Source: Mucilaginibacter sp. CSA2-8R
Lineage (GTDB): Bacteria > Bacteroidota > Bacteroidia > Sphingobacteriales > Sphingobacteriaceae
Direction: 5' to 3'
Assembly (NCBI RefSeq): GCF_038806765.1
Contig: NZ_CP152389.1
Coordinates: forward strand, 4,526,001-4,590,000
DNA: 64,000 bases
A program made the position numbers and the translations under genes. Under the pieces are notes generated by a model, which was not told the DNA's origin, made no database searches, and was given only the letters and a program-made list of their open reading frames with translations. Below, piece by piece: positions 7,924-17,298 of the stretch; position 1 is the stretch's first letter, and each line of letters starts with the position of its first letter.

Positions 7924-9912
7924 ATGAATAAAGCCCGTACCTGCCTTTGGACAGTTATTTTACTTATTGTGGCCCTGTCAGAATGCACTACGCCAAGCCA
8001 GGCGCAGCTCAGTACATCCAGGCTTTTTGCCGACCATATGGTATTACAGCGCAACCAAAAAATTACTGTTTGGGGTTGGTGCAAAAATGCCGCGAAAGTA
8101 AAAGTGACCTTAAACGGGCAACAAGCTAATACAACAGCTGATACTAAAGGTAATTGGAAAGCTGTACTATCGCCCATGGCAGCTGGCGGCCCTTATGTTA
8201 TGGACATCACATCGGGCAAAGAGCACTTGCAATACAAGGACGTAATGCTTGGCGAAGTATGGATATGTTCGGGACAATCCAATATGCAGTTCTTTTTAAA
8301 CCAGGCAACCGGTTATGAGCAAGAGCAAAAACAAGCAGATACTATTCCGGTAAGGCAGTTTCTGGTTCCACAAAAAATGAGTTTGACGCCCGAAAAACAA
8401 CTGTCGGGCGGCGAGTGGATCAAAGCATTGGCCGATAAGGTGGGCTACTTTTCGGCAGTAGGCTATTATTTTGCCAAGCAATTGGCAAAAAAACTACATG
8501 TAACCATTGGTATTGTACACAGCAGCTGGGGAGCATCGCAAGCCGAGTGCTGGATTAGTAAAGAAGGCTTGTTACGTTCGCCCGAGTTGAGTACAGTTGT
8601 TAAGCAGCAGCCTGACAACTGGCCCGCTATTAAAAAGCTGGCCGAAGCCGATATAAAAGCTTATGCGTACCACAATCAACCGGTAAAAAACTATCAAGTT
8701 TCGCAATTAGCTCAGGAGTCCCCCGCTTTTTTCAACACTTGGCCTACCGGCACATTAGGCCCATGGCAATGGCAGGCTAACTGGTATGCTTACCGTGGCA
8801 CCGGTTTTATGCAGCGCAGCATGGTATTATATGATGATTTGGTTAATGCACCTTCCGCCTTAAAATTAGGTGATACCGATGCTGATATAGACCTATACAT
8901 TAACGGCAAATCAATATTTAAAGGCGCTTTGCCTAAAGGCAAAATGATTGACCTACCCACGGGCACTTGGAAGATTGGCGAAAACAACCTAGTACTTCAG
9001 TTACTTTCAGACCAAAAAGACCCCTGGTGGTTTGGCTTTGGCCTAAACGGTGATATGGCAAATACCTATATAAAATTTGCCACAACCACCATGCCCCTGG
9101 CCGACTACAAATGGCACTTGATGCCTGATTTTAGTAAGCCGTACCGCGTAGAACCCACTACCAACCAAACCGTATTTACAGTGTATAATGCCATGGTTAA
9201 CCCACTGGTTCCGTTATCTGTTGCCGGGGTGGCCTGGTATCAGGGCGAAAGTAACGCAGCCAGGGCCAACCAGTACAAAACCACATTGCCGTTACTTATT
9301 AATGACTGGCGCAGTAAATGGAAAACTAACCTGCCTTTTATGATTGTGCAATTGCCTGCCTTCGGCCCTTTCCAAAACAGTAATCAGGGCAGCACCTGGG
9401 CAGAATTGCGTGAAGCACAAACCATCGCGCTAAAGCTCCCCAATACGGGCATAGCAATAACTTATGATGTTGGCAACCCTCAAAACCTGCACCCCACTAA
9501 TAAGGCTCCGGTTGGTATGCGCCTGGCCGATGCTGCGCTGAACAAAGTTTACCACTTCCCGGGTGTTGATATAAGCCCTGTATACCAATCGGCAACTTTT
9601 TTAGAGGGGGCCGCCTGGGTTACGTTTACCGAGGCCGACAAAGGACTGACTACGAAAAACAGCAGCACGCCTAAAGGTTTTGAACTAGCTGGGGCAGATC
9701 ATAAGTTTTACCCTGCACAAGCGCAAATTACCGGCGAAAAAGTGAAGGTTTGGTGCAGCCAGGTTAAAGAGCCTGTATCCGTACGTTATGCCTGGAGCGA
9801 CTCGCCGCTTACAGCAAATTTATACAGTAAATCAGGCCTGCCTGTAAGCCCGTTCAGATCTGACGATTATCCGGGAATAACAGCCGGAAAAAAATTACAG
9901 CTTTTTAAATAA
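7924..9912 (+). CDS. Sialate O-acetylesterase (SASA family), secreted
   Basis: 662 residues, ATG start, with an N-terminal signal peptide (hydrophobic WTVILLIVALS, likely cut near SQAQ-L). The SGNH-type motif ICSGQSNMQ places the nucleophilic Ser at about residue 119. Further conserved blocks are VAWYQGESNA and the Asp/His-bearing segment ending NLHPTNKAPVGMRLA. Residues about 255-375 form an inserted beta-sandwich (DIDLYINGKSIFKG to PWWFGFGLNGDMANTYIKF), common in Bacteroidota members of this family. The enzyme removes O-acetyl groups from sialic acid or, in plant degraders, from pectin or xylan sugars. The substrate cannot be told from sequence. It stands alone, divergent from the AraC regulator. 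Confidence 0.88.
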   Translation: MNKARTCLWTVILLIVALSECTTPSQAQLSTSRLFADHMVLQRNQKITVWGWCKNAAKVKVTLNGQQANTTADTKGNWKAVLSPMAAGGPYVMDITSGKEHLQYKDVMLGEVWICSGQSNMQFFLNQATGYEQEQKQADTIPVRQFLVPQKMSLTPEKQLSGGEWIKALADKVGYFSAVGYYFAKQLAKKLHVTIGIVHSSWGASQAECWISKEGLLRSPELSTVVKQQPDNWPAIKKLAEADIKAYAYHNQPVKNYQVSQLAQESPAFFNTWPTGTLGPWQWQANWYAYRGTGFMQRSMVLYDDLVNAPSALKLGDTDADIDLYINGKSIFKGALPKGKMIDLPTGTWKIGENNLVLQLLSDQKDPWWFGFGLNGDMANTYIKFATTTMPLADYKWHLMPDFSKPYRVEPTTNQTVFTVYNAMVNPLVPLSVAGVAWYQGESNAARANQYKTTLPLLINDWRSKWKTNLPFMIVQLPAFGPFQNSNQGSTWAELREAQTIALKLPNTGIAITYDVGNPQNLHPTNKAPVGMRLADAALNKVYHFPGVDISPVYQSATFLEGAAWVTFTEADKGLTTKNSSTPKGFELAGADHKFYPAQAQITGEKVKVWCSQVKEPVSVRYAWSDSPLTANLYSKSGLPVSPFRSDDYPGITAGKKLQLFK

Positions 9913-9979
9913 AAAGTTGCAACATTTAAACAACCGGCACCGTATACAAAAAGTACATAGCTATATCTACCCTATACAT

Positions 9980-10231
9980 ATGAGTGCGGAAATCAACCTA
10001 ACAAAAATCAACAGCCAGAAAATGTGTGATTTGGCCGATTACCTGAAAAGTGCGATTCCAGGCTGCGGCTTTGCATTAATCGCCTTTGAGGTAGATGAAT
10101 ACGCTAACCAAGGCAATTATATTTCGAACGTACAAGACGACTTTATGATTAGCACACTCGAGCGGCAGCTTAAGGTGTTAAAAGCAGCAAAGACATACCA
10201 ACTCTCTAACCTGCAGATCCCGGAATATTAA
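9980..10231 (+). CDS. Small hypothetical protein (83 aa)
   Basis: The frame extends back to a TTG at 9917, but the ATG at 9980 gives a cleaner N-terminus (MSAEINLTKINSQKMCDLAD). It is a soluble mixed alpha/beta protein with no signal or membrane segment. I do not recognise a family. It lies 67 bp after the esterase and ends 18 bp before a strong terminator, which supports it being a transcribed gene. Confidence 0.55.
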   Translation: MSAEINLTKINSQKMCDLADYLKSAIPGCGFALIAFEVDEYANQGNYISNVQDDFMISTLERQLKVLKAAKTYQLSNLQIPEY

Positions 10232-10249
10232 AAGTCCCCAATCAGCAAT

Positions 10250-10293
10250 AAAAAGGCTAAATGCAATAGACGCATTTAGCCTTTTTATTTTTT
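10250..10293 (+). terminator. Intrinsic terminator
   Basis: Perfect 15-base arms AAAAAGGCTAAATGC (10250-10264) and GCATTTAGCCTTTTT (10272-10286) with a 7-base loop, followed by a T-rich tract to 10293. It ends the esterase/small-gene transcript. Confidence 0.9.
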
Positions 10294-10806
10294 AAGCGAT
10301 TTCATTATTAAAATATAACTATAGATTAATACCAAAGCATGGATTACACTCCTACATCAACGTAGTAAATTTTATTAACTTCAACTATTTGTTATTTCAA
10401 CTGCAGAATTTCTTTTTCTGCATAGTAATTTTTGGCACGTAAAAATTTCTTAAGCCTACAAGTTTTTTTTGACCACTAATACCATTAAAAATAAATCCCA
10501 AAAACTTTATTTTAACTTCTTATAAGGCATTTTTTCTAAATACAACTTCAAATTTTCTTCAACGAAACCCAAACGCACCTGCACGAAAAATGTACCTATT
10601 TTAGAGCAATTTTATTATATTTTTGTATATTTTTCAGAACACATATAACCTTGACTATAACTATATCGTATAATCACGTATAGAAAATAGAAAAAATTGA
10701 GCGCTGTAAAGCTTAAGAACTACTCCTCGAGCACTAAAGAACTCAATAAACTAATAAGTAAAAGCCCACGGTCATTTAGTTATTTAACTAACAAAAAGCA
10801 AGGTGT
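10294..10806. other. AT-rich intergenic leader before the exopolysaccharide-side beta-helix gene
   Basis: About 510 bp without a coding frame. It is strongly AT-rich with many homopolymer T runs. One exact match to the Bacteroidota -7 pattern TAnnTTTG (TATTTTTG, 10618-10625) is present, about 180 bp before the ATG at 10807, but I see no matching -33 TTTG at the right distance. No RNA gene or repeat recognised. Confidence 0.4.
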
Positions 10807-12882
10807 ATGAAAGCGCAGGAAAATTTACTAAGAGTTACAAGCTTTAAAAATTCTTTATCAAGCATGTTCCTGGCAATGTTATTAACGTTGTCGTCTTCTG
10901 CTAACGCCACTATTTACTACTTTTCGAGCTCAACAGGTGATGATAACCATAATATACTTGAAGCCCGTAATCCTGCCACTCCATGGAAATCTTTAAATAA
11001 ACTCAATAAAATTTTTACTAATTTGAGTTCGGGTGACTCGGTACTATTTAAGAGAGGTGACGTGTTTTACGGCGCCATTACAGTTTCAAGGTCAGGTGGT
11101 GTTTTTGCTCCTATATATTTAGGTGCTTATGGTAAAGGCAAAAACCCTGAAGTTAGCGGCTTCTCTACTTTAAACAACTGGAAAGCAGTTAAAAACGGAA
11201 TATACGAAAGCGCTTGCACATCTGCTGGCACTTCGTTGGTAATTAATGGTATTCAAAAAGCAATGGGACGTTACCCAAATACAGGTTACCTGACCTTTGA
11301 ATCTCATAACGAAAATAATTCGATTACTGACAATGAACTAACCGGTACTATCAATTGGACCGGTGCCGAGGCCGTTATCAGAAAAAATCGTTGGATTATT
11401 GACAAAAGCACCATCACCAACCATACTGGCAGCACCTTAACCTACGCTGCAGGCACTAAATCAGCACCCACTAATGGCTATGGTTATTTCATCCAAAAAA
11501 GTGCTAAAACCTTAGACCAGTTTGGCGAATGGTTTTATGACGAAGATCGTAAAGCCATGATGGTATATTTTGGCAATAAAAACCCGAACGGCTTTAGCGT
11601 TACTACCCCGACCGTAAGTAACCTGGTAGACATCAAACGTTTCAACTACGTAACTTTTGAAAACTTAACTTTTACCGGTGCCGGTAACAATAGTTTTAAT
11701 ATTGTTCAGTCTAAAAAAATCACTATAAAAAACTGCAATATTAATATGACCGGCGCTGAGGCCATTTTTGCCAACTACAGTCCTTATATCACTGTCGAAA
11801 ACTGTAAAATCAATCATTCGTTAAGCAGCGGCTTAAATTTTGATGCAGGTTGCATTAATTCAATAATCAGCAATAACCGCATTAACAACACCGGCTTAAT
11901 AGCTGGTGCGGGCAAAAGCGGTTCTGGTACATATGAAGCTATTACCTCTTTTGGCGACAATACTGTTATTGAGAAAAACGTAATTGACAGTGTAGGTTAT
12001 AACGGCATTTACTTCGGCGGTAATTCATCTTACGTTAAAAACAACTACATCACTTACTTTTGTTTAACCAAAGATGATGGTGCCGGTATTTATGTAGGTG
12101 ACTGGTCTAAAACCAGCAATAAAAAAATCATTGATAACATTGTACTGCACGGCGTGGGCAACGCTATGGGTGGCGGCCGTTATCCATCAATGCAAGCAGA
12201 AGGCATTTATATTGATGATAATTCTGAAAGCGTGGTTATTACCGGTAATACCGTAGCCTTATGCAGTAACAACGGCATTAAAGTACACAACGCTAAAGAG
12301 ATAAGCATTTATAACAATAACGTGGTAAACAATGGCGTACAGTTGCGCTTAGAGCAAGACCATTACATGGCCACCAGCAGCTTTATTAGAAACAACCAGA
12401 TCAAGAACAATAATTTTCTGTCTACTACTAACGCTCAAGCAACCATTAAGCTATCAACCCATCAGGATGACATAAAGGATTTTGGGCAGATTGATAGTAA
12501 TTTTTATTATCAACCAGCCACTAAAGCAGCCAGTATTGTGGCAGCAACTGTTAAAAACGGCAAAACCAATCAGGAAAGCTATAATTTATCTAATTGGAGA
12601 TCTTTTTCGGGTAAAGACCGCTCTTCTACTGAGTCAGATGCAGAGGCTGTATTATTTGAATATAACGCCAGCAATACAGCCAAAGTGGTAACGCTTAAAA
12701 ACAAGTATGTCGACGCTCAAAACCGTGTTTACTCCGGCAAAATAAACCTCGACTCTTATAGCTCTATAGTGTTAATGCTTGCCGACAAACCAGCAGTTAA
12801 GTCGGATCGTTTAGCTGTTATACGTCGCTCTTTAATTTATAACAAAAACAAGTACTGGGTCTCTAATCAGGTTAAATTGTAA
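10807..12882 (+). CDS. Secreted right-handed parallel beta-helix protein
   Basis: 691 residues. A signal peptide (hydrophobic FLAMLLTLSSSANA) precedes the opening segment TIYYFSSSTGDDNHNI. This resembles the start of PL9/Pel9A-like and other DUF1565-type beta-helix proteins (lead strand, SGDSVLFKRGDVFYG block). Residues about 270-540 carry repeated N-rich coils (IKNCNINMTG, VENCKINHS, ISNNRINNTG, IEKNVIDSVGYNGIYFGG). It may bind, cleave or epimerise a polysaccharide; no catalytic residues can be assigned. Its stop is only 11 bp from the convergent wecG-like stop, and a second beta-helix gene flanks the other end of the exopolysaccharide locus. A role in processing the exported polymer is inference. 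Confidence 0.8.
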   Translation: MKAQENLLRVTSFKNSLSSMFLAMLLTLSSSANATIYYFSSSTGDDNHNILEARNPATPWKSLNKLNKIFTNLSSGDSVLFKRGDVFYGAITVSRSGGVFAPIYLGAYGKGKNPEVSGFSTLNNWKAVKNGIYESACTSAGTSLVINGIQKAMGRYPNTGYLTFESHNENNSITDNELTGTINWTGAEAVIRKNRWIIDKSTITNHTGSTLTYAAGTKSAPTNGYGYFIQKSAKTLDQFGEWFYDEDRKAMMVYFGNKNPNGFSVTTPTVSNLVDIKRFNYVTFENLTFTGAGNNSFNIVQSKKITIKNCNINMTGAEAIFANYSPYITVENCKINHSLSSGLNFDAGCINSIISNNRINNTGLIAGAGKSGSGTYEAITSFGDNTVIEKNVIDSVGYNGIYFGGNSSYVKNNYITYFCLTKDDGAGIYVGDWSKTSNKKIIDNIVLHGVGNAMGGGRYPSMQAEGIYIDDNSESVVITGNTVALCSNNGIKVHNAKEISIYNNNVVNNGVQLRLEQDHYMATSSFIRNNQIKNNNFLSTTNAQATIKLSTHQDDIKDFGQIDSNFYYQPATKAASIVAATVKNGKTNQESYNLSNWRSFSGKDRSSTESDAEAVLFEYNASNTAKVVTLKNKYVDAQNRVYSGKINLDSYSSIVLMLADKPAVKSDRLAVIRRSLIYNKNKYWVSNQVKL

Positions 12883-12893
12883 GTGTTTTATAT

Positions 12894-13676
12894 TTAGCGA
12901 TTGATGTATGCTTTCTGAACTTCTGTTTTGTAAGCAGTTTGTGGATTAAACTTTTCAGCTACAATCATTTTCACGAAAACCGGACCGTAGTATAAATAAC
13001 GTTTCCATAAACGTTTAGGCTCATGTACTAAGCGGCCTAACCACTCTAAACCTAAGTTTATCCATATTTGATTAGGACGCTCGATGGTTCCTGCAAAAAA
13101 ATCAAATACGGCACCTATTGTACAAATTACATCAGCTTGCAGCAACTCTCTGTGCTCAAACGACCATTTTTCTTGTTTAGGAGCAGTCATACCTATAAAT
13201 AGTACGTCCGGTTTAAAAGCATTCACTGCTTGTACCATTGCAGCATTATCTTCTGCACTAAAGTGTTCTTTATATGGCGGAGAATAACTTTCTACTTTGA
13301 TGTTAGGATACTCTGCAGCCAGGCGCTCTTTAATTTTTGAAAGTGTATTTTCTGTTGCACCTAAGTAAAAACATTTTCCGCCTTCAGCATTCAGCTTATT
13401 TAATAAATGAAAATGCACATCTGCACCGGCAATCTTGTGCAATTTTTCGCCACTTAAAAAGCGAGCAGCTGCTACTACACCTATACCATCAGGCAATAAG
13501 ATATCTGAACTTTGCAAAGATTTTTTGAAATCCTCGTCCTGAGCAGCCATGCAGTAGGAGTATTGATTGATTGTATTAATCAACACTGACTTTTTACCAC
13601 CCTCTAAAGGCAAGTCATCAATGCTTTGATCAAACAGTGGAAACTCAGACAGGTTATAATGGTTTTGCAGCAGCAT
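12894..13676 (-). CDS. WecG/TagA/CpsF-family glycosyltransferase (GT26)
   Basis: 260 residues, ATG start. It shows the family signature: LLPDGIGVVAAARFLSG, then AGADVHFHLL, a Rossmann-type segment CFYLGATENTLSKIKERL, and the conserved DVLFIGMTAPKQEKW and CTIGAVFDFFAGTIERPNQI blocks, ending in RLVHEPKRLWKRYL. WecG/TagA enzymes transfer ManNAc or ManNAcA from UDP to a lipid-linked sugar on the inner face of the membrane. It probably adds an early sugar in the exopolysaccharide unit. It is set apart from the main operon by 365 bp of AT-rich DNA and so probably has its own promoter. Confidence 0.9.
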   Translation of the reverse strand: MLLQNHYNLSEFPLFDQSIDDLPLEGGKKSVLINTINQYSYCMAAQDEDFKKSLQSSDILLPDGIGVVAAARFLSGEKLHKIAGADVHFHLLNKLNAEGGKCFYLGATENTLSKIKERLAAEYPNIKVESYSPPYKEHFSAEDNAAMVQAVNAFKPDVLFIGMTAPKQEKWSFEHRELLQADVICTIGAVFDFFAGTIERPNQIWINLGLEWLGRLVHEPKRLWKRYLYYGPVFVKMIVAEKFNPQTAYKTEVQKAYINR

Positions 13677-14041
13677 TTTACTTAAAGTTTATTGTGTTAG
13701 CACCTTACTTAATAATAGTTCTTGTTGCTTAATTTAAGCCGAACTACCATGTTTGTAATAATTGTTATGCATATTATATGCCAACACTATAAGAAAATTC
13801 AACTTATCAAAAACTTCTTTAAAAAACTATACAAAAATTTGATTATCAAATAGTTAAGCTATAATATTATTTAACTTTTAAATAAATTTAAATATTACCA
13901 TATTTTTTAAAAACCATGTAAATAATTGCCTTATGTATAATAAATAGTGCATACAAATTAACAGTATTTTTTCAGTTAATTTTAATAATAGCAACGATAT
14001 TTTTTTTACAAATTATACGGGTAAAAAAATACCCAAAAAGG
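13677..14041. other. AT-rich spacer between the EPS operon end and wecG-like gene
   Basis: 365 bp, extremely AT-rich, no coding frame. A small hairpin (GGGTA and TACCC arms, 14019-14034) lies just past the stop of the last operon gene and may be a weak terminator. The rest probably holds the wecG-like promoter, but no clear -7/-33 pair was found. Confidence 0.4.
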
Positions 14042-14593
14042 TCACTTTTGAGGAAATAATTGGAGAGCTGTGAGGTGTTTTTGTAAATCATCTTTGGAGT
14101 TAAAACGATCTCTTATCTTTTTTGCAGGCACACCACCATAAATACTATAAGCTTCAACATCTTTTGTTACTACCGATCCTGCGGCAATAATGCTTCCATC
14201 ACCTATGGTTACACCGCTCAATATAGTTGAGCCATATCCAACCCATACATCACTTCCAATAATTGTCATGCTGTTTAAACCCAACCAATTATAATCTGCG
14301 TCGCGGATTTGTGATGCCAAACGCACCGGCACCCCAATTTGCTGATAATGATGATCGTACCGGCCCACTAAGGCTACCCGGTTTGCCCAGATCACATTGT
14401 CGCCAATAGTTACATCACTTTCAATAAAAGAATCGCGGCCAATATAAAAGTTACAACCTATCTGTATTTTTTGCCGGGCCCATATCCTTACCCTGATACC
14501 ACTATAAAAACCAGGTCCAATCTGATACCGGCGATAAATCACTCTCCGTAAAAATTCGTTCCTTATAGTTTTAAGTGTACCAACCAGTCCCAT
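14042..14593 (-). CDS. Hexapeptide-repeat acyltransferase (LbH family)
   Basis: 183 residues, ATG at 14593 overlapping the upstream glycosyltransferase stop by one base (TAATG), a typical coupled junction. Left-handed beta-helix repeats are visible (IGCNFYIGRDSFIESDVTIGDNVIW, then IIGSDVWVGYGSTILSGVTIGDGSIIAAGSVVTKDV). The C-terminal YSIYGGVPAKKIRDRF is the usual ending of sugar O-acetyltransferases of the NodL/WcaF/colanic type. It probably O-acetylates a sugar of the exopolysaccharide using acetyl-CoA. It is the last gene of the operon. Confidence 0.88.
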   Translation of the reverse strand: MGLVGTLKTIRNEFLRRVIYRRYQIGPGFYSGIRVRIWARQKIQIGCNFYIGRDSFIESDVTIGDNVIWANRVALVGRYDHHYQQIGVPVRLASQIRDADYNWLGLNSMTIIGSDVWVGYGSTILSGVTIGDGSIIAAGSVVTKDVEAYSIYGGVPAKKIRDRFNSKDDLQKHLTALQLFPQK

Positions 14594-15699
14594 TACAGTT
14601 TTATTGCTTGTTCTATAATTGCGCTCAGTTCGGCAGCAACCTGTGCCTTGCTAAACTCCTGCCCTTTTTTAACGTTTTGCTGTTTCATATCACGGAGCAA
14701 TTGTTCATCACTCAACAACATCTTGAGTGCCTGATAAACGCTTTCGCTATTTTGCCCCTCAGCCCATAAACAATTATCAGGCGAAGTTAAATAATCTGCA
14801 GCAGCCCTTGTTGGTGTAGTCACAATACCTAAGCCGGCAGCCACAGAGTTAAATAATGCCATCGGGAAACCCTCCGGAAAATAGGTAGGAAAAACCAGCA
14901 CATCGCTATTGGCGTAATAGGCCACCACATCCTGCTCAGGAATAAAGCCGGTAAAAATAACGTGGTCTGCTATATTAAGGCGCTCACACAACTGTTTTAA
15001 CTCGATCTCTTCAGTCCCCCAGCCTACTACAATTAACACCGTTTTAGTTAACTGATCATTAAGCCTGGCAAAACCCTCAATTACCTCATAAATACCTTTT
15101 TCCTTAATCAGGCGGCCAACAAAAAGCAGCACTTTGCAATCCGCAGGTATTTTAAGCTTTGACTTAAACAAACTATCATGCTTAAAATGATTACTGCGTA
15201 CAATGTTCTTAGTTACAAATACCCGTTGCTCTGGCAAAAAGCCTGAATTAACAATGAGCCTACGCTCTTCAGACGATAAAAACAGCCAGCCTGTTATGTT
15301 TTTTTGCAGGTATGGCAAAATGGTTTTGCTTACCAAGCGCTGCTTGCTCTGCAAAACATCAATATCTGAACCATGCGACTTGAGTAAGATACACACCGGC
15401 CTTCGGTAAAAAAGCCTGAACATTCGGATAGTGATATAATCGCGCATGCCCGCTATAACCTCCAGCCGGGAGTTAAAGTAAATCACGTCCGGTTTAAACT
15501 GCTTAGCTACTTTAACCAGTGCCCATGCGTTGCTCAAAATCACTTTTAAGCGCCCAGCGGTTGAGGTTACCCCCTCTTTAGCGGAATAACTAAATTGCCC
15601 GCACGGATAACCTAACTCTTGCAAGCCTTCCAGCTCATCCAGTGCTATTTCTACGTGATGCCGGGTAGGTATGCTAAACAATACTCGGGGTTTGCTCAT
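14593..15699 (-). CDS. Glycosyltransferase family 4 protein
   Basis: 368 residues with the GT-B architecture: an N-terminal acceptor domain and a C-terminal nucleotide-sugar domain starting near LLFVGRLIKEKGIYEVIEGF. The domain continues with FTGFIPEQDVVAYYANSDVLVFPTYFPEGFP. The EX7E motif is altered: Glu276 is present but the second position is Asn284 (EGFPMALFN). It overlaps its neighbours by 4 bp upstream (ATGA) and 1 bp downstream, so it is firmly inside the operon. It adds one sugar of the repeat unit; donor and linkage unknown. Confidence 0.88.
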   Translation of the reverse strand: MSKPRVLFSIPTRHHVEIALDELEGLQELGYPCGQFSYSAKEGVTSTAGRLKVILSNAWALVKVAKQFKPDVIYFNSRLEVIAGMRDYITIRMFRLFYRRPVCILLKSHGSDIDVLQSKQRLVSKTILPYLQKNITGWLFLSSEERRLIVNSGFLPEQRVFVTKNIVRSNHFKHDSLFKSKLKIPADCKVLLFVGRLIKEKGIYEVIEGFARLNDQLTKTVLIVVGWGTEEIELKQLCERLNIADHVIFTGFIPEQDVVAYYANSDVLVFPTYFPEGFPMALFNSVAAGLGIVTTPTRAAADYLTSPDNCLWAEGQNSESVYQALKMLLSDEQLLRDMKQQNVKKGQEFSKAQVAAELSAIIEQAIKL

Positions 15700-16226
15700 A
15701 GTTGCAGGTTATCATTTACAGGAATCATTCTTTTACGTTCAATACCGGGATTTCCGGTAACGGTGCTATAGGCCGACACATCTTTTACCACCACACTACC
15801 GCAGCCAATTTTTACATGGTCGGCAATGCTGATGTCGCCAATAATACACACATTACTGCCTATATCTACGTTATTACCAATAACCGGCGAAGTGCTGAAG
15901 CCCCCATCTTTAAGTTGCTTATTGCCAATGGTGGTACATTGCCGCAAAGTACAATTTTCGCCGATGATTACCTGGTTAGTCATTACCAATGCCTGACCAT
16001 GATACAGCGCTAAGTTTTTACCAATTTTGGTATTCCAGGGTATTTCGATACTAAAAAACCACTCTACCAGTATGCGATAAAACATCAAGTACGGAAAACC
16101 TATGTAATAATAGACTTTACGGGTCGAGCAAAAATTAGCTATACGAAAAAGGAGCAGTATAACCCGCCCTTTTGCATTGCCCCGGTTAGCATGCCAATCT
16201 TGAAAAATAAACTTAAAAAAAGACAT
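15696..16226 (-). CDS. Serine acetyltransferase-like hexapeptide transferase
   Basis: 176 residues. The C-terminal two thirds are hexapeptide repeats (IPWNTKIGKNLALYHGQALVMTN, then IIGENCTLRQCTTIGNKQ, IGNNVDIGSNVCIIGDISIADHVKIGCGSVV). This arrangement is close to CysE-like O-acetyltransferases found in capsule and exopolysaccharide clusters. The N-terminal region is basic and hydrophobic. By context it acetylates the polymer repeat unit rather than making O-acetylserine. Overlaps the GT4 gene by 4 bp. Confidence 0.85.
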   Translation of the reverse strand: MSFFKFIFQDWHANRGNAKGRVILLLFRIANFCSTRKVYYYIGFPYLMFYRILVEWFFSIEIPWNTKIGKNLALYHGQALVMTNQVIIGENCTLRQCTTIGNKQLKDGGFSTSPVIGNNVDIGSNVCIIGDISIADHVKIGCGSVVVKDVSAYSTVTGNPGIERKRMIPVNDNLQL

Positions 16227-16236
16227 GTGTCAATGT

Positions 16237-17298
16237 TTATCCTGTAACATATTTGCCATATGGCAATTTACTGATTAACCAGGCTACTAAATAACTTACA
16301 GTTAGGCATAGCAGTGTTAATAACGGTATAGCCAGTAAAGGGTTAATCACTTTGTAATTTAACCCGAAATATACCATAATTTTTAAAGGTAAGGGATGTA
16401 TAAGGTAAATGCCAAAGCCAAACTTTATTATCGACTCTTTTAACCAAAACGGCCGGTAATCCTCGATATTCTCACTTTGTCCTTTAATCAAAATAAATAC
16501 GCCGGCAGATAAGGCCAGCACATTTAAGCTTAGGTATTCGTAAAATATACCCGAAAATGCACGCTGGTATACAGAAGCCCAATAGGTACCTAACAATGTA
16601 ACCAGAAAACCAATTATTGATACCACTAAAGCAAACATATACAACTTCTTTGTAATCACTAAGCGGTGAGCTAAGTAGTAACCCGATAATAAATAACCTA
16701 CATAACCACTAAAGTACCTTAACTCTAAGGGTGATTGTTGGGGTATAAGTTTCCATTGCTTTACTACAATTGTAAGTAACCAGATGGACAAAAAGTAGAG
16801 TAAGGCCTTGTTATTAGCTGATTTTACCCAAGGCTGTAAAACAGGAATAAATAAGTATAAGCCCACCAGCATATAAATATACCAGAAAGAGGATATCGGC
16901 CCATCTAAAACCTGATGCCTGAACCACCTAAAGCTATCGTAATATGATGAAAAAACTGATTTATTGTTGGCCATTATCAGGTTGTAGATGATGTAGACAG
17001 TTCCCCAAAACACGGCGGGAATAAGTATACGGCCAAAACGTTTGGTTAAAAAAGGCTTTAACGACAAAGTTTGCGGCAGCAGCAACGCACCAGTAAGCAT
17101 TACAAACAAAGGCACACAACATCTAAATATCGACTCGTAAAAATTGCAAATCCACCAATGGATGTTAGCACCATTAACTGCATTAAATTCGCTGGCTATA
17201 CCGTATACTGAAACATGCAAGCCGATCACAAAAAGGGTAGCCAGTATTCTTACGTTGTCAATCCATCGTGCACGGGTATGTACATTAGCCAACCTCAT
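16237..17298 (-). CDS. Acyltransferase 3 family membrane protein
   Basis: 353 residues with about ten hydrophobic segments. The N-terminus RARWIDNVRILATLFVIGLHVS carries the conserved R...R/H pattern of acyltransferase family 3, followed by FRCCVPLFVMLTGALLL. These integral membrane enzymes move acyl groups (usually acetyl) onto extracytoplasmic or lipid-linked sugars. With two hexapeptide transferases nearby, it suggests a heavily acylated exopolysaccharide. It overlaps the upstream GT2 gene by 14 bp. Confidence 0.88.
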   Translation of the reverse strand: MRLANVHTRARWIDNVRILATLFVIGLHVSVYGIASEFNAVNGANIHWWICNFYESIFRCCVPLFVMLTGALLLPQTLSLKPFLTKRFGRILIPAVFWGTVYIIYNLIMANNKSVFSSYYDSFRWFRHQVLDGPISSFWYIYMLVGLYLFIPVLQPWVKSANNKALLYFLSIWLLTIVVKQWKLIPQQSPLELRYFSGYVGYLLSGYYLAHRLVITKKLYMFALVVSIIGFLVTLLGTYWASVYQRAFSGIFYEYLSLNVLALSAGVFILIKGQSENIEDYRPFWLKESIIKFGFGIYLIHPLPLKIMVYFGLNYKVINPLLAIPLLTLLCLTVSYLVAWLISKLPYGKYVTG

